64,000 nt of DNA from assembly GCA_020628645.1 (NCBI GenBank), contig JAHDES010000002.1, positions 32,832 to 96,831 on the forward strand, in the 5' to 3' direction. This document shows, in pieces, positions 45,801 through 54,504 of this stretch. Source of the stretch: Saprospiraceae bacterium. GTDB taxonomy: Bacteria > Bacteroidota > Bacteroidia > Chitinophagales > Saprospiraceae. The stretch's first letter is position 1, and every line of letters starts with the position of its first letter. A program made the translations under genes and the position numbers. The notes under the pieces are model-generated. The model had not been told where the DNA came from. It searched no databases and saw only the letters and a program-made list of their open reading frames with translations.

Positions 45801-46575
45801 AAATGGCTATAATGGAGTGGTGGATAATAGTACACCTGCTTTTTCTGGAAATAGTGGTGGTTTCATTGAAACAATAGTAGATTTAAGTTCTTACGCAGGG
45901 CAAAATATTTTAATTCGCTTTTGGATGCATTGTGATGTTACAATAGGTGGTAATGGTTGGTACATAGATGATGTTACTATAAATGGACTACAGGTAGTAA
46001 TTCCAAATACTGCTAATGTGGTAACCAATGAAGGCTTTAATGTGGATGGAATATTATTAAATCCTACCATTTTGGACGAAGCTCCTGATTGTGAACCCGT
46101 TAAAGATTATGCAGGAAGTGTTACATCAGGTACTTATCAAACAAGTACATTGATTACTTCTGATGGTATAATTGATGGATCATCAAACGTCCAATTTTTA
46201 TCAAGCACCATCGAATTAGAGCCAGGATTTGAAGTTCAGATAGGAGGAGAATTCTTAGCTGATATTGATCCATGTACTGCGTTTACCAATACAGATGGCA
46301 CTTATGCTCGTATAGTTCAAGAAGGAATTTTAGTTGAATTAGCGATTGATAAAGCCACTAAAATGGGGCAATTAAATTATCTATTAGATAAAGAGGTGCA
46401 GTTATTTTTACAATCTGCAACTGATAATTCTATAAAAGAAATCAAAATAGATAATGAAAAGAAATCAAATGCACAACCTAAGTTAATTGATTTCAATGGT
46501 TTTACTTCAGGCACTTACCATTTGATCGTAAAAACAATGGAAGAACAATATGTGGTAAGCGTTGTTATTGAATAA
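42889..46575 (+). CDS. M36 (fungalysin-type) metalloendopeptidase, multidomain secreted
   Basis: A 1228-aa protein. Signal peptide 1-22; FTP propeptide region (~25-190); M36 catalytic region with a PA domain inserted at ~447-550; zinc site HEYGH (573-577) in IIAHEYGHG; then a DUF11 repeat (~784-865), a jelly-roll or MAM-like domain with DVESGNAYWT (~870-1050), a 3-coathanger module (~1077-1130, PGFEVQIGGEFLADIDPC), and a beta-rich tail. M36 enzymes are extracellular and broad in specificity. It is the third of three consecutive genes with the same C-terminal module, so a shared export or attachment route is likely. A clear terminator follows the stop. Confidence 0.95.
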   Translation: MRRVISYIFTLNFLMLFNLGFAQSDFQIAQTHIEENKNQFRLSDQDIADYVISSSHLSKRSQITHFYLQQQYQGIPIYQAVASVHIMGNDEVLRYNNQFQREITTRTNTTSPALTAVEAIQAAANTLGYTPTEPLQILENIGGAIQKMIVSRGGFSEEDIPVQLMYQVVDNQLRLAWDLSIAELGYQNWWSVRIDAQTGELLDQFNWTLHCDFGKPEMNECEDHVHTSTCGSHQHIAHSNASNVSSLVPNSYNVYDYPVESPIHGGRTLVVDPADAVASPFGWHDTDGSAGAEYTITRGNNVHAQEDRNANNGTGYSPDGGVDLEFDFPLDLSLTPQDNEDAMITNLFYWNNLMHDVWYQYGFDEASGNFQDNNYGNGGVQDDYVFADAQDGSGTNNANFSTPTDGGNPRMQMFLWSATSNTDFSVNSPSAISGSYTSVVANFGSNNFDVTGDLVIVDDGTGSGSEGCNALVNGADLNGNIALIDRGNCEFGTKVLNAENAGAIAAIVCQNTTDAPFAMGAGANGGSVTIPSIMISQSDCATIRAEIPTVNVTMLSTGSVQPDGDIDNGIIAHEYGHGISIRLSGGADNSGCLSSSEQMGEGWSDWFGLMMTIEPGDLGTDRRGIGTYALGQPTTGNGIRTYPYSTDMGINPHTYNDISGESVPHGVGSVWCAMLWDLAWLFIDQYGFDPDITNGTGGNNRAMAIVTEALKLQSCSTGFIDGRDAILAANQAMYGGDGECLIWEAFAKRGLGFGASQGSSNDTGDGTESFDLPASCSVNFEKTADVTNVAPGGIITYTLTVTNTTGGTITGVTITDDLPANTTYVPSSASDGGTESGGTVTFPAVTMNANDVITRTFSVQVDGNLAGGSYSVLDDVESGNAYWTESATNAGLGIWSITNTSSNSASNSWFAPDNDSNNEQYLTLSAFISPSGTTELSFFHLYDTENNWDGGRVQISTNGTSWTDLGSLMTQNGYNGVVDNSTPAFSGNSGGFIETIVDLSSYAGQNILIRFWMHCDVTIGGNGWYIDDVTINGLQVVIPNTANVVTNEGFNVDGILLNPTILDEAPDCEPVKDYAGSVTSGTYQTSTLITSDGIIDGSSNVQFLSSTIELEPGFEVQIGGEFLADIDPCTAFTNTDGTYARIVQEGILVELAIDKATKMGQLNYLLDKEVQLFLQSATDNSIKEIKIDNEKKSNAQPKLIDFNGFTSGTYHLIVKTMEEQYVVSVVIE

Positions 46576-46632
46576 AAACAAAACGAATATCTTTATAAAA
46601 TAAAATAATAATTATATTGGAATAAGTTGGTC

Positions 46633-46663
46633 AAGGTCACTCTTTTGGGAGTGACCTTTTTGC
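46633..46663 (+). terminator. Terminator of the M36 peptidase gene
   Basis: AAGGTCACTC and GAGTGACCTT form a perfect 10-bp stem with a 6-nt loop, followed by TT and a T-rich stretch, 58 bp after the stop. Confidence 0.85.
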
Positions 46664-46732
46664 TTTTGTATGATTTTTGATTTACATTGAATCTATAAAT
46701 GAAATACTTCATTCTAACCAGCATTAATGTAT

Positions 46733-46837
46733 AATACGCAATTGAATAAGTGATTTCGTAAATCACACCTTCAACGTATAATGCCGATTTGAAAAAATCA
46801 TAAATTATATACGAAAGGATTTTTTCAATTCGGTATA
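46733..46837 (+). repeat. Intergenic repeat family B, copy 3
   Basis: Starts AATACGCAATTGAATAAG and ends CAATTCGGTATA. The long stem CCGATTTGAAAAAATC/GATTTTTTCAATTCGG has one mismatch. It ends 14 bp before the start codon at 46852, so it supplies the 5' region of the following gene. Confidence 0.85.
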
Positions 46838-46851
46838 AAACTCAAAATGGC

Positions 46852-48570
46852 ATGATTCGACCTTTTATTTTCATCATTTTTTTCTGTTTTGGTATTAATT
46901 TATTCGCTCAATCTACTAAGGATTCTATAGCGTATATGGTTGGTTTACAAATGGAAAACTCATTTTATGAAGGTAATGCTGATTTTGTTAGCAGTATTTT
47001 TAATAATGAAAAATTTAGAGATTTATTCCTGTTAAAAGATGATAACAATCCAGATCTAAAAGCCTTTCATCTTGGCTTTAGTCAGCAAAATTGGGCAGAA
47101 GCGTACGCTAGACCAATACTTTACAACTTAGAACAAGGGGGCTACTACAATTTCGTGAATTATTATAAAGATGCTTATGATAATTATTTTTTGATCTTTC
47201 GTTTTTTTGGTAATGAAGGCATCAATTATCACGAATATTTACTACAAATAGAAAATAAGGATCAATATTACATTATAGATATTTTTAATTATTTATCGGG
47301 AGAATTTTTAAGTCAAACAGCAGAACAAATTTATTTACCATTAGCTATGGAATATTCAAAATTCCAACCTGATGAATCGTTTCTCCAAAATGAAGTAGAA
47401 GATCTAATAAAGTTATCAAAAGTGAAGCAACTGATTCAAGAAGGGAAACTTAAAAAAGCTAAAACTTTATTTTTTACTATAAATGAAGATTTGAGGGCTA
47501 CTACTGCCTTTACAGCCATAGAATTTCAATTAACTAGTTTAGAAGATGAAGCTGATTATAAAGAAATTTTAGAACGAATGATGAAAAATACAGAAAGTCC
47601 AGCCTGTGTCCATTTGATGAGTATTGATTACTATTTTATGAACGAACAATATGATCAATGTATGGCTGCTATTGATAGCTTATATTCCTATACTAAAGAT
47701 GATTTCTTAGATTTTTACCGAGGGAATATTGCTTTTGCTGAGGGTAATGTAGAAAAATCTAGAGCCTTTTTTCAAAGAATGGCATACAATTTTCCGTATA
47801 CACCCGAAGGCTACGATTACACCTTAGCTATGGAATATCAATTAATGTGGTATGATTCGATGTTGGTTACTTTGGATACGTTGGCAAATAAAATGGATTT
47901 TTATTATAAAGATTTAGATCCGATCATGCAAAGTGATTATCCATTATTTACAGAAAAAAAGCTTTACAAGGATTGGCTAAAAGATCGTCTGGAAAGCGAC
48001 CAATTATTAGAGGAAGAATTTAAGGAAACTAGCAAGTTAATAGAACTGTCTCCTTTTCAACAAGAGTTGAATGAAAAATATGCTAATCCAGACTTATCTC
48101 CTTTAAAAGAAGAAGATTTAGCCACCTTCAAACAATTAGATTTTTATCCTTATGATGCAAGTTATAAAGTGGAAGCTCGTTTGGAACGAACGCAGTCTTC
48201 CGAAGTATTTAAAATGAAAACAACCACTGATCGTTTGCCTGATTATCGCCAATATGGGATTTTACATTTTAGATTGGAAGGAAAAGATTTTCAGCTACCT
48301 ATTTATCAAAATGTCAGTATGCTACGACTAAAGGAATATCGAAATCTTTTATTTTTTCCTTTTACAGATGATACCAATGGAGAGACATCTTATGGAGGAG
48401 GGCGGTACATAGATGTGCGTATTCCAGAAGGTGATACTATAATACTTGATTTCAATGAAGCCTACAATCCATATTGTGCGTATAATGATAAATATTCATG
48501 CCCTATTCCTCCATCCGAAAATTATATACCGATTGAAATTAAAGCTGGCGTTAAGAAATTTAAAGATTAG
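46852..48570 (+). CDS. Secreted helical-repeat (TPR-like) protein, 572 aa
   Basis: A signal peptide (MIRPFIFIIFFCFGINLFAQ) is followed by an all-helical N-terminal and middle region with irregular TPR-like pairs: YYFMNEQYDQCMAAIDSLYSYTKDDFLDFYRGNIAFAEGNVEKSRAFFQRMAYN. The C-terminal ~140 residues are beta-rich and contain FRLEGKDFQLPIYQNV, RNLLFFPFTDDTNGETSYGGGRYIDVRIPEGDTIILDFNEAYNPYCAYNDKYSCP. That string matches DUF1684 (YVDVR, DFN.AYNPYCAY, CP.PP), a domain of unknown function. The start codon lies 14 bp after repeat B copy 3. Confidence 0.8.
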   Translation: MIRPFIFIIFFCFGINLFAQSTKDSIAYMVGLQMENSFYEGNADFVSSIFNNEKFRDLFLLKDDNNPDLKAFHLGFSQQNWAEAYARPILYNLEQGGYYNFVNYYKDAYDNYFLIFRFFGNEGINYHEYLLQIENKDQYYIIDIFNYLSGEFLSQTAEQIYLPLAMEYSKFQPDESFLQNEVEDLIKLSKVKQLIQEGKLKKAKTLFFTINEDLRATTAFTAIEFQLTSLEDEADYKEILERMMKNTESPACVHLMSIDYYFMNEQYDQCMAAIDSLYSYTKDDFLDFYRGNIAFAEGNVEKSRAFFQRMAYNFPYTPEGYDYTLAMEYQLMWYDSMLVTLDTLANKMDFYYKDLDPIMQSDYPLFTEKKLYKDWLKDRLESDQLLEEEFKETSKLIELSPFQQELNEKYANPDLSPLKEEDLATFKQLDFYPYDASYKVEARLERTQSSEVFKMKTTTDRLPDYRQYGILHFRLEGKDFQLPIYQNVSMLRLKEYRNLLFFPFTDDTNGETSYGGGRYIDVRIPEGDTIILDFNEAYNPYCAYNDKYSCPIPPSENYIPIEIKAGVKKFKD

Positions 48571-48582
48571 AAAATTGGACAT

Positions 48583-49293
48583 TTACTCTTTTTTTGGTGC
48601 TGTTTCTTCTTTCGCTTTTCGGGCTTTCTTTTGTTCGTTGTTGCTTTCGTAGATACAATATTGTTCATATTTGATGGTATCATTTTCAGCCCAAATATCT
48701 TTTCCAATATTACACAAAACAATGAGTTCATCATACATTTTATTGCCCTGTTCAATTCGTAATTCAACAGAAATATCTCGATCAGAGACTTTGTCCTGCT
48801 GAATGTTCATGGCTTGCTCAAAATCTCTAGAAGCATCCATTACTCGTTGAATATTTTTATCTCCAACGCCAACTTCATCTAAAAAATCAATTTGTTGACG
48901 TGCCACACGTGCAACTCGGCGACCACAGAAAAGAAGTTGAGCATCAGTCATATCGCCCATTTTTGCCGTACCAAATTTTCGATAACGCCCCGTACGATTT
49001 CCATATTTTATTGCCACGCGCGTCATGATGGAACGAATGGCGGTTTTTAGTTTTTCAGCGGCAGCATATTTTTTGTCCGTAACGACCATTTGATCGCCTA
49101 CCATTTCATCGTCATCAGGAAGATTTCGAAATTTTTCACACATACTTTTAAATTTCGAAAGTCGATCTTTCCCATATCCATATTGTTCGAAATGTTTAAT
49201 ATCTCGAAGGGCATATTTCATTCGTTCCAAAGATTGAACATAAAGATCAGCATCTGGGAAATTATATTTTCGATGACCAGCTTGTTTTTTCAT
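48583..49293 (-). CDS. Hypothetical helical protein, 236 aa
   Basis: Not recognised. No signal peptide. The chain is charged and mostly helical, starting MKKQAGHRKYNFPDADLYVQSLERMKYALRDI, with a basic patch in KYGNRTGRYRKFG, and CGRRVARVARQQIDFLDEVGVGD. The C-terminus is a low-complexity Lys/Glu/Ala tail (KKARKAKEETAPKKE). The sizes of helices suggest a bundle. It converges on the TPR-like gene with a 12-bp gap and shares no operon with the symporter. Confidence 0.65.
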   Translation of the reverse strand: MKKQAGHRKYNFPDADLYVQSLERMKYALRDIKHFEQYGYGKDRLSKFKSMCEKFRNLPDDDEMVGDQMVVTDKKYAAAEKLKTAIRSIMTRVAIKYGNRTGRYRKFGTAKMGDMTDAQLLFCGRRVARVARQQIDFLDEVGVGDKNIQRVMDASRDFEQAMNIQQDKVSDRDISVELRIEQGNKMYDELIVLCNIGKDIWAENDTIKYEQYCIYESNNEQKKARKAKEETAPKKE

Positions 49294-49484
49294 TAATTAC
49301 TTATTTGTTTGATACAAAGATAGTAAATCTGACTATTGGAAACAAATTTATAGTTTAGAACATTATTTGTTGTGTTGTTGAAGAATAATATTACTCAGAT
49401 GATATTTTATTGGCAAGAAGTACTTGTTGTTTAAAATGAATTTGTTTGGGGTTATTAAACAGCTTCTAAGATATGCTATAAAAG

Positions 49485-49520
49485 ATTTAGCCCTCAATTT
49501 GCATAAATTGAGGGCTAAAT
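49485..49520. terminator. Terminator of the SSS symporter gene
   Basis: A perfect 16-bp stem (49485-49500 with 49505-49520) around a GCAT tetraloop, 28 bp after the symporter stop; on the minus strand it is followed by CTTTTATA. Confidence 0.85.
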
Positions 49521-49548
49521 TTGAATTATTTATAAATGGATTTATCTT

Positions 49549-51237
49549 CTAAAAGAAAAGATAAACTACTACTGCCGTCACGACTAAAAGAAGAATGGAT
49601 AAAATTCGATAATTTTGATACCAAGGTAATCCTGCTAACTCTCTGGTTTCTTCTGCAATAATTTCTGGTGTCCAAATCATTCCTTTCAACTTTTCCGCTG
49701 GAGGAGGTGCAGTCATCAAACTTACCACTACCAATACAATTAAACACAATACAAATAAGACGGTAGTTCGTAATAAAAAGTGCATTTGGAAGAACCAATG
49801 ATCCACTTCATTTACAATTCCTACTACCCAAATAACTGCCATTAAAATTCCAAACATCAAACTCACAAAACTTCCTGTACTATTCGCTCGCTTCCAGAAT
49901 AAACCTGCAATAAATGCGGAAACAATAGGTGGTGCGATATAGCCTAATACATCTTGTAAGTAACGGAATAAATCACCATATTCGCCAATAAAAGGGGCCC
50001 AAGCAGAAGCCAAAATTACTAATACTAAGGTGGAGATTTGCCCTGATCGTACTAATTGTTTACTGCTTAAATTAGGTACTAATTGATTCACAAAATCCAT
50101 TGTGATAAGGGTAGACGCAGAATTGAAGGTTGCAGAAATACTACTCATCATCGCTGCCAAAAGTCCTGCGATTACCAAGCCTAATAGACCTGTTGGTAAT
50201 AACTCAAAGATCAAGGTTAAATAAGTGAAATCAGTACAATCGGCAAGATTTTGACATAATCCACTAGTCGTCTGAAAGGCAACCTCTCGCTCTCTAAACA
50301 GTAAAAAAGCAATAGTCCCTGGGATGACCATGATTAGGATCACAGGCAATTTCAATAAACCAGCAAATAAAGCACCCCATCTTCCATGATCGACATTTTT
50401 AGCACTCAAGACCCGTTGTACCATGAATTGATTATTTGCCCAGAAATAAAATCCTAATAAAGGAACTCCTGTGAATAATCCCCACCAAGGCACAATCGGA
50501 CTATCGTATTGTCGCCACCAATCACCTGAATTCTCCCGTACAATACTCATAGCCTGTTCGGCATTCTTATCAATAGTTCCTGCTGCATTTAAAGTATTCA
50601 ATTGTTCGACCATACCGCCCCAGCCACCTACAGCTTTGAGTCCATACCAAGTCAACACACACGAACCGAAGATCAAAACTATGGCTTGAATTACTTCTGT
50701 TTTTACCACCGAACTTAATCCACCAGGAATGGTATAGGCAGCAGCAGACGCCGCCAATAATATGATAATAAGAGTAGGAGATAGGTCAGGAAAGATTATA
50801 CCTAATACGAGCGTTCCTACATATAATGAAGCCGCAGTATCAATCAATACATTCCCTACTACCGTGATAAATGAAAAATAATACCTTGATTTCGCATCAT
50901 AACGCCGCTCCATAAACTCAGGCATGGTATAGACCCCTGTTTTTAAGTAAAAAGGTAGAAAGAAAAAGGCAAAAAATACAAGTGCTAAGACGGCATACCA
51001 TTCATAATTATAAACGGTCATATCCAATAAGTAAGCCGATCCAGCCAAACCAATCAAGGTGGAACTCGAAATATTGGCTGCAAAAAGAGAAATACCTACG
51101 ACGGGCCAAGTCAAACTACGACCACCTAGAAAGTATTCTTCCGAGTTTTTTTGTTTTCCATGATAAATTCCATAAGCAATGATGAGTATAGCATACCCAA
51201 ACATAATGACGAGATCAAGCGTACTAAGCTGAAACAT
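49549..51237 (-). CDS. Sodium:solute symporter (SSS family)
   Basis: A 562-aa membrane protein with about 14 hydrophobic segments. Family features are the N-terminal YHGKQKNSEEYFLGGRSLTWPVVGISLFAANISSSTLIGLAGSAY, the GLSSVVKTEVIQAI segment and AAMMSSISATFNSASTLITMD with conserved Ser/Thr sodium-site residues. The transported solute cannot be read; the pattern fits SGLT-like sugar transporters. A 13-codon leader ORF and an intrinsic terminator lie within 190 bp upstream, so expression may be attenuated. A strong terminator follows the gene. Confidence 0.94.
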   Translation of the reverse strand: MFQLSTLDLVIMFGYAILIIAYGIYHGKQKNSEEYFLGGRSLTWPVVGISLFAANISSSTLIGLAGSAYLLDMTVYNYEWYAVLALVFFAFFFLPFYLKTGVYTMPEFMERRYDAKSRYYFSFITVVGNVLIDTAASLYVGTLVLGIIFPDLSPTLIIILLAASAAAYTIPGGLSSVVKTEVIQAIVLIFGSCVLTWYGLKAVGGWGGMVEQLNTLNAAGTIDKNAEQAMSIVRENSGDWWRQYDSPIVPWWGLFTGVPLLGFYFWANNQFMVQRVLSAKNVDHGRWGALFAGLLKLPVILIMVIPGTIAFLLFREREVAFQTTSGLCQNLADCTDFTYLTLIFELLPTGLLGLVIAGLLAAMMSSISATFNSASTLITMDFVNQLVPNLSSKQLVRSGQISTLVLVILASAWAPFIGEYGDLFRYLQDVLGYIAPPIVSAFIAGLFWKRANSTGSFVSLMFGILMAVIWVVGIVNEVDHWFFQMHFLLRTTVLFVLCLIVLVVVSLMTAPPPAEKLKGMIWTPEIIAEETRELAGLPWYQNYRILSILLLVVTAVVVYLFF

Positions 51238-51323
51238 AGAGTTAGGATTTTGGTATCGTTTTGTTTTATTTTAAAATTGAAAGGGAAATTAGTAAAAAAA
51301 AAGGAGATAGATGAAGTTTGTAC

Positions 51324-51355
51324 AAAAAAAGAGCGAAGCAATTGTAATGCTTCGC
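51324..51355 (-). terminator. Intrinsic terminator/attenuator ahead of the symporter gene
   Basis: On the minus strand, GCGAAGCA-TTACAAT-TGCTTCGC is followed by TC and seven T residues. It is 86 nt upstream of the symporter start codon and ~610 nt downstream of the previous gene on that strand, which favours a regulatory leader over a simple 3' terminator. Confidence 0.7.
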
Positions 51356-51381
51356 CCTTGAAAGAAATCACCCGACTGTTA

Positions 51382-51423
51382 TCATGAAAATATGATAAAA
51401 TGCGCCCTAACCACAAAGCGCAT
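51382..51423 (-). CDS. Putative leader peptide MRFVVRAHFIIFS
   Basis: A 13-codon ORF whose stop codon lies 26 nt before the intrinsic terminator in front of the symporter. The coding sequence is folded: ATGCGC and GCGCAT, and TTATCAT and ATGATAA, form short hairpins spanning it. This order (mini-ORF, alternative pairing, terminator, gene) is the usual attenuator plan. The peptide has no obvious run of one amino acid, so the signal is unclear. It could also be a chance ORF inside a structured RNA. Confidence 0.4.
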   Translation of the reverse strand: MRFVVRAHFIIFS

Positions 51424-51968
51424 GAAAAATTACTATTTAATATACTTAACTATTTAACCAGAAATCTAAATTTACTAGATACACGAAAAATAGTCGAGCT
51501 TAATAGCAAAAGCAAGGTAGTGTAAAAAGTACACAAAGCCAATAAAAGTACTTTTATTTTAAGCTTGATTTCTTAATTAATCTTGTTACAAAAGTTATGA
51601 AATAAGGTGAGTGATAGTATGTTTTATAATACTTTGTTTAAGTGATAATTTATCATTTTAAATAAACTGAAAAGATGTATATTGTTGAAAATCAGTTTTT
51701 TAAATTAGATATAACTTTTTTGAATTATAAGAAGCATACAATTATAAATTAAGTTTTGATGTTATTCAATAAATCGATATTTTTTTGTTGAAGATATTTG
51801 CTATGTCACATTAAATAATTTTATGGAAATAAACACTCCGAATAATTGAATGTTTTAACCCAAAAAACTTAATATCTCTTTGGTAAGAAGTGCTTCTTTT
51901 GAAATGAAATTCTTAAATAACAATTATATTCTGTTCGTGTTTTTTTGACAATATCTATGATTTTCTTG
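51424..51968. other. Gene-poor spacer
   Basis: A 545-bp A/T-rich stretch between the symporter leader and the 3' end of an ABC permease gene. I found no ORF, repeat or tRNA-like structure. It may contain the symporter promoter, but no TAnnTTTG box stands out on the minus strand. Confidence 0.5.
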
Positions 51969-52775
51969 TTACAAATTGGCTCTTTTTAATAATCGAAAAC
52001 CAGCCCATGCAAAAACAATGGTGTAAATAATTGTAGTAATTGCAGCTTCTGTAGGAGTGAGAACCATACTAAATCCTTCTTTTTCCATGAAATTTTCTGC
52101 CATTTCTAAAAAAGGAATGGGTGTTAAATCTTCATTTGCATTCATGGGATAAAACAACATCGAACGATGCTCTAAAATTTGAAAATGTATCCCCCAGCGA
52201 ATGATTAACTCCAAAAACATCACATAACAAATGTATAAGAATAAGGCGATTCCCGTTCTACGAATTAATAAACCCAGCAATAATCCGAAACTCATATAGC
52301 TTACACACATCAAAAAATATCGCGGGACTAAGCTTATTTCTTGAAAAACTTTAGACATATAAATCGTCTCTGTATGAAAATAACCGATTAGCATTCCACA
52401 AAGGGTAAAATAAAGGGTAGCAACAGCACTAATCGCTACAATAAAATAAAACTTGGACAAGAAATACTGAGTACGACTTACTCCAGTAATGATATTTTGA
52501 CGGAGCGTTTTGTTTCTAAATTCAGTAGTAACAGATAAAACGGCTAAAAATCCAAGAAAGAAAAATACCAACCAATTTCCAATATATCCCAACCATCCCC
52601 AGATTTTGGGAAACATGTAAACAGACTCGACAGAGCCTATTTCATCTGGAAGCCCCGAAAAGTTTTTACCAATCATCATCAAACTAGGTAAAAGCAATAA
52701 ATATAAAGCGCACAATACTCGAAAGGTATTATAATGGCGTACTTTCTTCCATTCTAATTGTAATAAATGTAACAT
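51969..52775 (-). CDS. ABC-2 type transporter permease
   Basis: A 268-aa membrane protein with six hydrophobic segments. The start LLQLEWKKVRHYNTFRVL and the FRNKTLRQNIITGVSRTQYFLSKF segment are typical of ABC-2 exporters of the NosY/CcmB-like type. The gene starts 5 bp after the stop of the ATP-binding subunit and forms a two-gene unit with it. Substrate unknown; such pairs in Bacteroidota often handle lipids or antimicrobial peptides. Confidence 0.87.
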   Translation of the reverse strand: MLHLLQLEWKKVRHYNTFRVLCALYLLLLPSLMMIGKNFSGLPDEIGSVESVYMFPKIWGWLGYIGNWLVFFFLGFLAVLSVTTEFRNKTLRQNIITGVSRTQYFLSKFYFIVAISAVATLYFTLCGMLIGYFHTETIYMSKVFQEISLVPRYFLMCVSYMSFGLLLGLLIRRTGIALFLYICYVMFLELIIRWGIHFQILEHRSMLFYPMNANEDLTPIPFLEMAENFMEKEGFSMVLTPTEAAITTIIYTIVFAWAGFRLLKRANL

Positions 52776-52780
52776 AGACC

Positions 52781-53668
52781 TTATGATTTTGTAATTTCAA
52801 GAAATTCGGCTTCCAAACTTTTAGTTTTGACGACCAGATGGGATAATTGGATGCCTGCTTGAAAGGCTTGATAGTTTAATTTTGCACTAGAAAAATCAGC
52901 ATCTACACTTAATATTAGGCGGTTATTTTCTTTATCTATCGAGTTTATTCCGTGAATAGATTGGAGTAAGTGAGTCAAATTTTCAAGATTATCGGAGGCA
53001 ACTTCTACGATTTTATCATTATTAATAATTTGTCCGATGGTACCTTGTGCGAGTAATTTTCCATTTTTAATAATGGCGACATGAGAACAGACTTTCTCTA
53101 CTTCATCCAGTATATGACTTGCCATCAAAATGGTTTTGCCACTTTCCGCTATTCGTTGAATGATGCCTCGTACTTCGGCTATTCCTTGCGGATCAAGACC
53201 ATTGGTAGGTTCATCAAAAATCAAGACTTCAGGATCGCCCACCAATGCCCCTGCTATTGCTAATCGTTGACGCATACCAAGTGAATAAGCTCTAAAGGCA
53301 GCCTTTCTTCGATGTTTGAGATTGACCAATTCTAATATTTCATCAAAATTAGGGTAATTCACTTTTTTGATGTGGGCAATCAAATCTAAATTTTGATCGG
53401 CATTGAGGTAAGGATAAAAATTGGGTGTTTCTAATAAAGCGCCTACTTTTCGACGGGCATTTTGACCATATTTCCCTTCAAACCAAGTGTATTCGCCACT
53501 ATCTTTATTGGTGATACCTAAGACGATTCCAAGAGTAGTTGTCTTGCCACTTCCATTTGGTCCGAGTAAGCCATAGATATTCCCTTTTTCAACCTTTAGA
53601 TTTAGTTGATTAACGGCTGTAATTGCACCATATCGCTTGGTCAATTGTTTTATAGATAAAATATTCAT
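52781..53668 (-). CDS. ABC transporter ATP-binding protein
   Basis: A 295-aa ATPase of the DrrA/CcmA-like group with Walker A GPNGSGKTT (~35-43), Q-loop, a signature reading YSLGMRQRLAIAGAL (usual SxGMxQR form of this class), Walker B VLIFDEPTNGLD, and SHILDEVEKVCSH. The C-terminal ~80 residues form the extra domain of this exporter class. It is the first gene of a two-gene operon with the ABC-2 permease (5-bp gap). Confidence 0.93.
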   Translation of the reverse strand: MNILSIKQLTKRYGAITAVNQLNLKVEKGNIYGLLGPNGSGKTTTLGIVLGITNKDSGEYTWFEGKYGQNARRKVGALLETPNFYPYLNADQNLDLIAHIKKVNYPNFDEILELVNLKHRRKAAFRAYSLGMRQRLAIAGALVGDPEVLIFDEPTNGLDPQGIAEVRGIIQRIAESGKTILMASHILDEVEKVCSHVAIIKNGKLLAQGTIGQIINNDKIVEVASDNLENLTHLLQSIHGINSIDKENNRLILSVDADFSSAKLNYQAFQAGIQLSHLVVKTKSLEAEFLEITKS

Positions 53669-53766
53669 CTGGTGGAATTTTAAATTCTTACCAAATGTTC
53701 AACTTATTTTTCCAAGTCTCACATTTTTCCGACGAAAGATAGGAATTTTACAGATCAGAGAATAAA

Positions 53767-54435
53767 TTATACTTTAGTTGCACGGGTCATTTCTCGTTTA
53801 CCTGGAGGGCCTTTTAATTTCTCAACCACAAAACCAATCGCTTTCAAGGTACGTTTGACATCGCCTTTTGCACAATAGGTTGTTAGAATGCCATTCGTTT
53901 TTAACGCCTGATGCATTTTAGTCAGCATATCATGATCCCATAATTCGGGTTGCGCGGTAGGAGCGAAGGCATCGAAATAGATAATATCAAATTGTTCCTG
54001 ATAATCCAGCTCTCGAAAATCTTTTTTCAATTTGGTAAACTGAAAATGGTGGGTCATGGGATATTCTTTCTCCCAATCTAATTCATGGAGTTGATTAAAA
54101 AGAGTAGGATCGGCATCTTCTAATAAATGAGAATAATTCAATTGTGTGGCTTGGTCGATTGAAATGGGAAATTTTTCAACACCGATATAATTGACTATGA
54201 GATTTCGCTTCTTTGCTTCTAACAAAGTCATAAACGCATTCAAACCTGTTCCAAAACCAATATCTAAAACAGCAATTTCTTGTTGTAGTACTGCTTTAAA
54301 ACGCAATGCTGCATCAATAAAGACATGCCGCGTTTCTTGTATCGCTCCATGTTTGGAATGATAACTAAACCCATATTCTTCAGAAAAAATAGAATGAGAA
54401 CCGTCTGCTGTTATAAAGATACCATCACCTTGCAT
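53767..54435 (-). CDS. mnmD: tRNA 5-methylaminomethyl-2-thiouridine methyltransferase (MnmD)
   Basis: A 222-aa Rossmann-fold methyltransferase that methylates the amino group of nm5s2U34 in tRNAs for Lys, Glu and Gln. The SAM motif VLDIGFGTGLNAF is near residues 56-68, YIGVEKFPIS is motif II, and FDIIYFDAFAPTAQPELW is the active-site loop. The C-terminal PPGKREMTRA completes the family. The stand-alone form corresponds to the N-terminal half of E. coli MnmC, without the FAD oxidase domain. A single gene. Confidence 0.93.
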   Translation of the reverse strand: MQGDGIFITADGSHSIFSEEYGFSYHSKHGAIQETRHVFIDAALRFKAVLQQEIAVLDIGFGTGLNAFMTLLEAKKRNLIVNYIGVEKFPISIDQATQLNYSHLLEDADPTLFNQLHELDWEKEYPMTHHFQFTKLKKDFRELDYQEQFDIIYFDAFAPTAQPELWDHDMLTKMHQALKTNGILTTYCAKGDVKRTLKAIGFVVEKLKGPPGKREMTRATKV

Positions 54436-54504
54436 ATAGCAAAAGTAATGAATTTAGACTTTATTATATTAAGATAGCTAATAATAGCTGAATCAGGAGA
54501 CCGA

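Noticed and set aside
51126-51416. Minus-strand open frame of 96 codons across the symporter start and leader
   Set aside because: It overlaps the symporter start in another frame and the attenuator hairpin; its codons are low-complexity.
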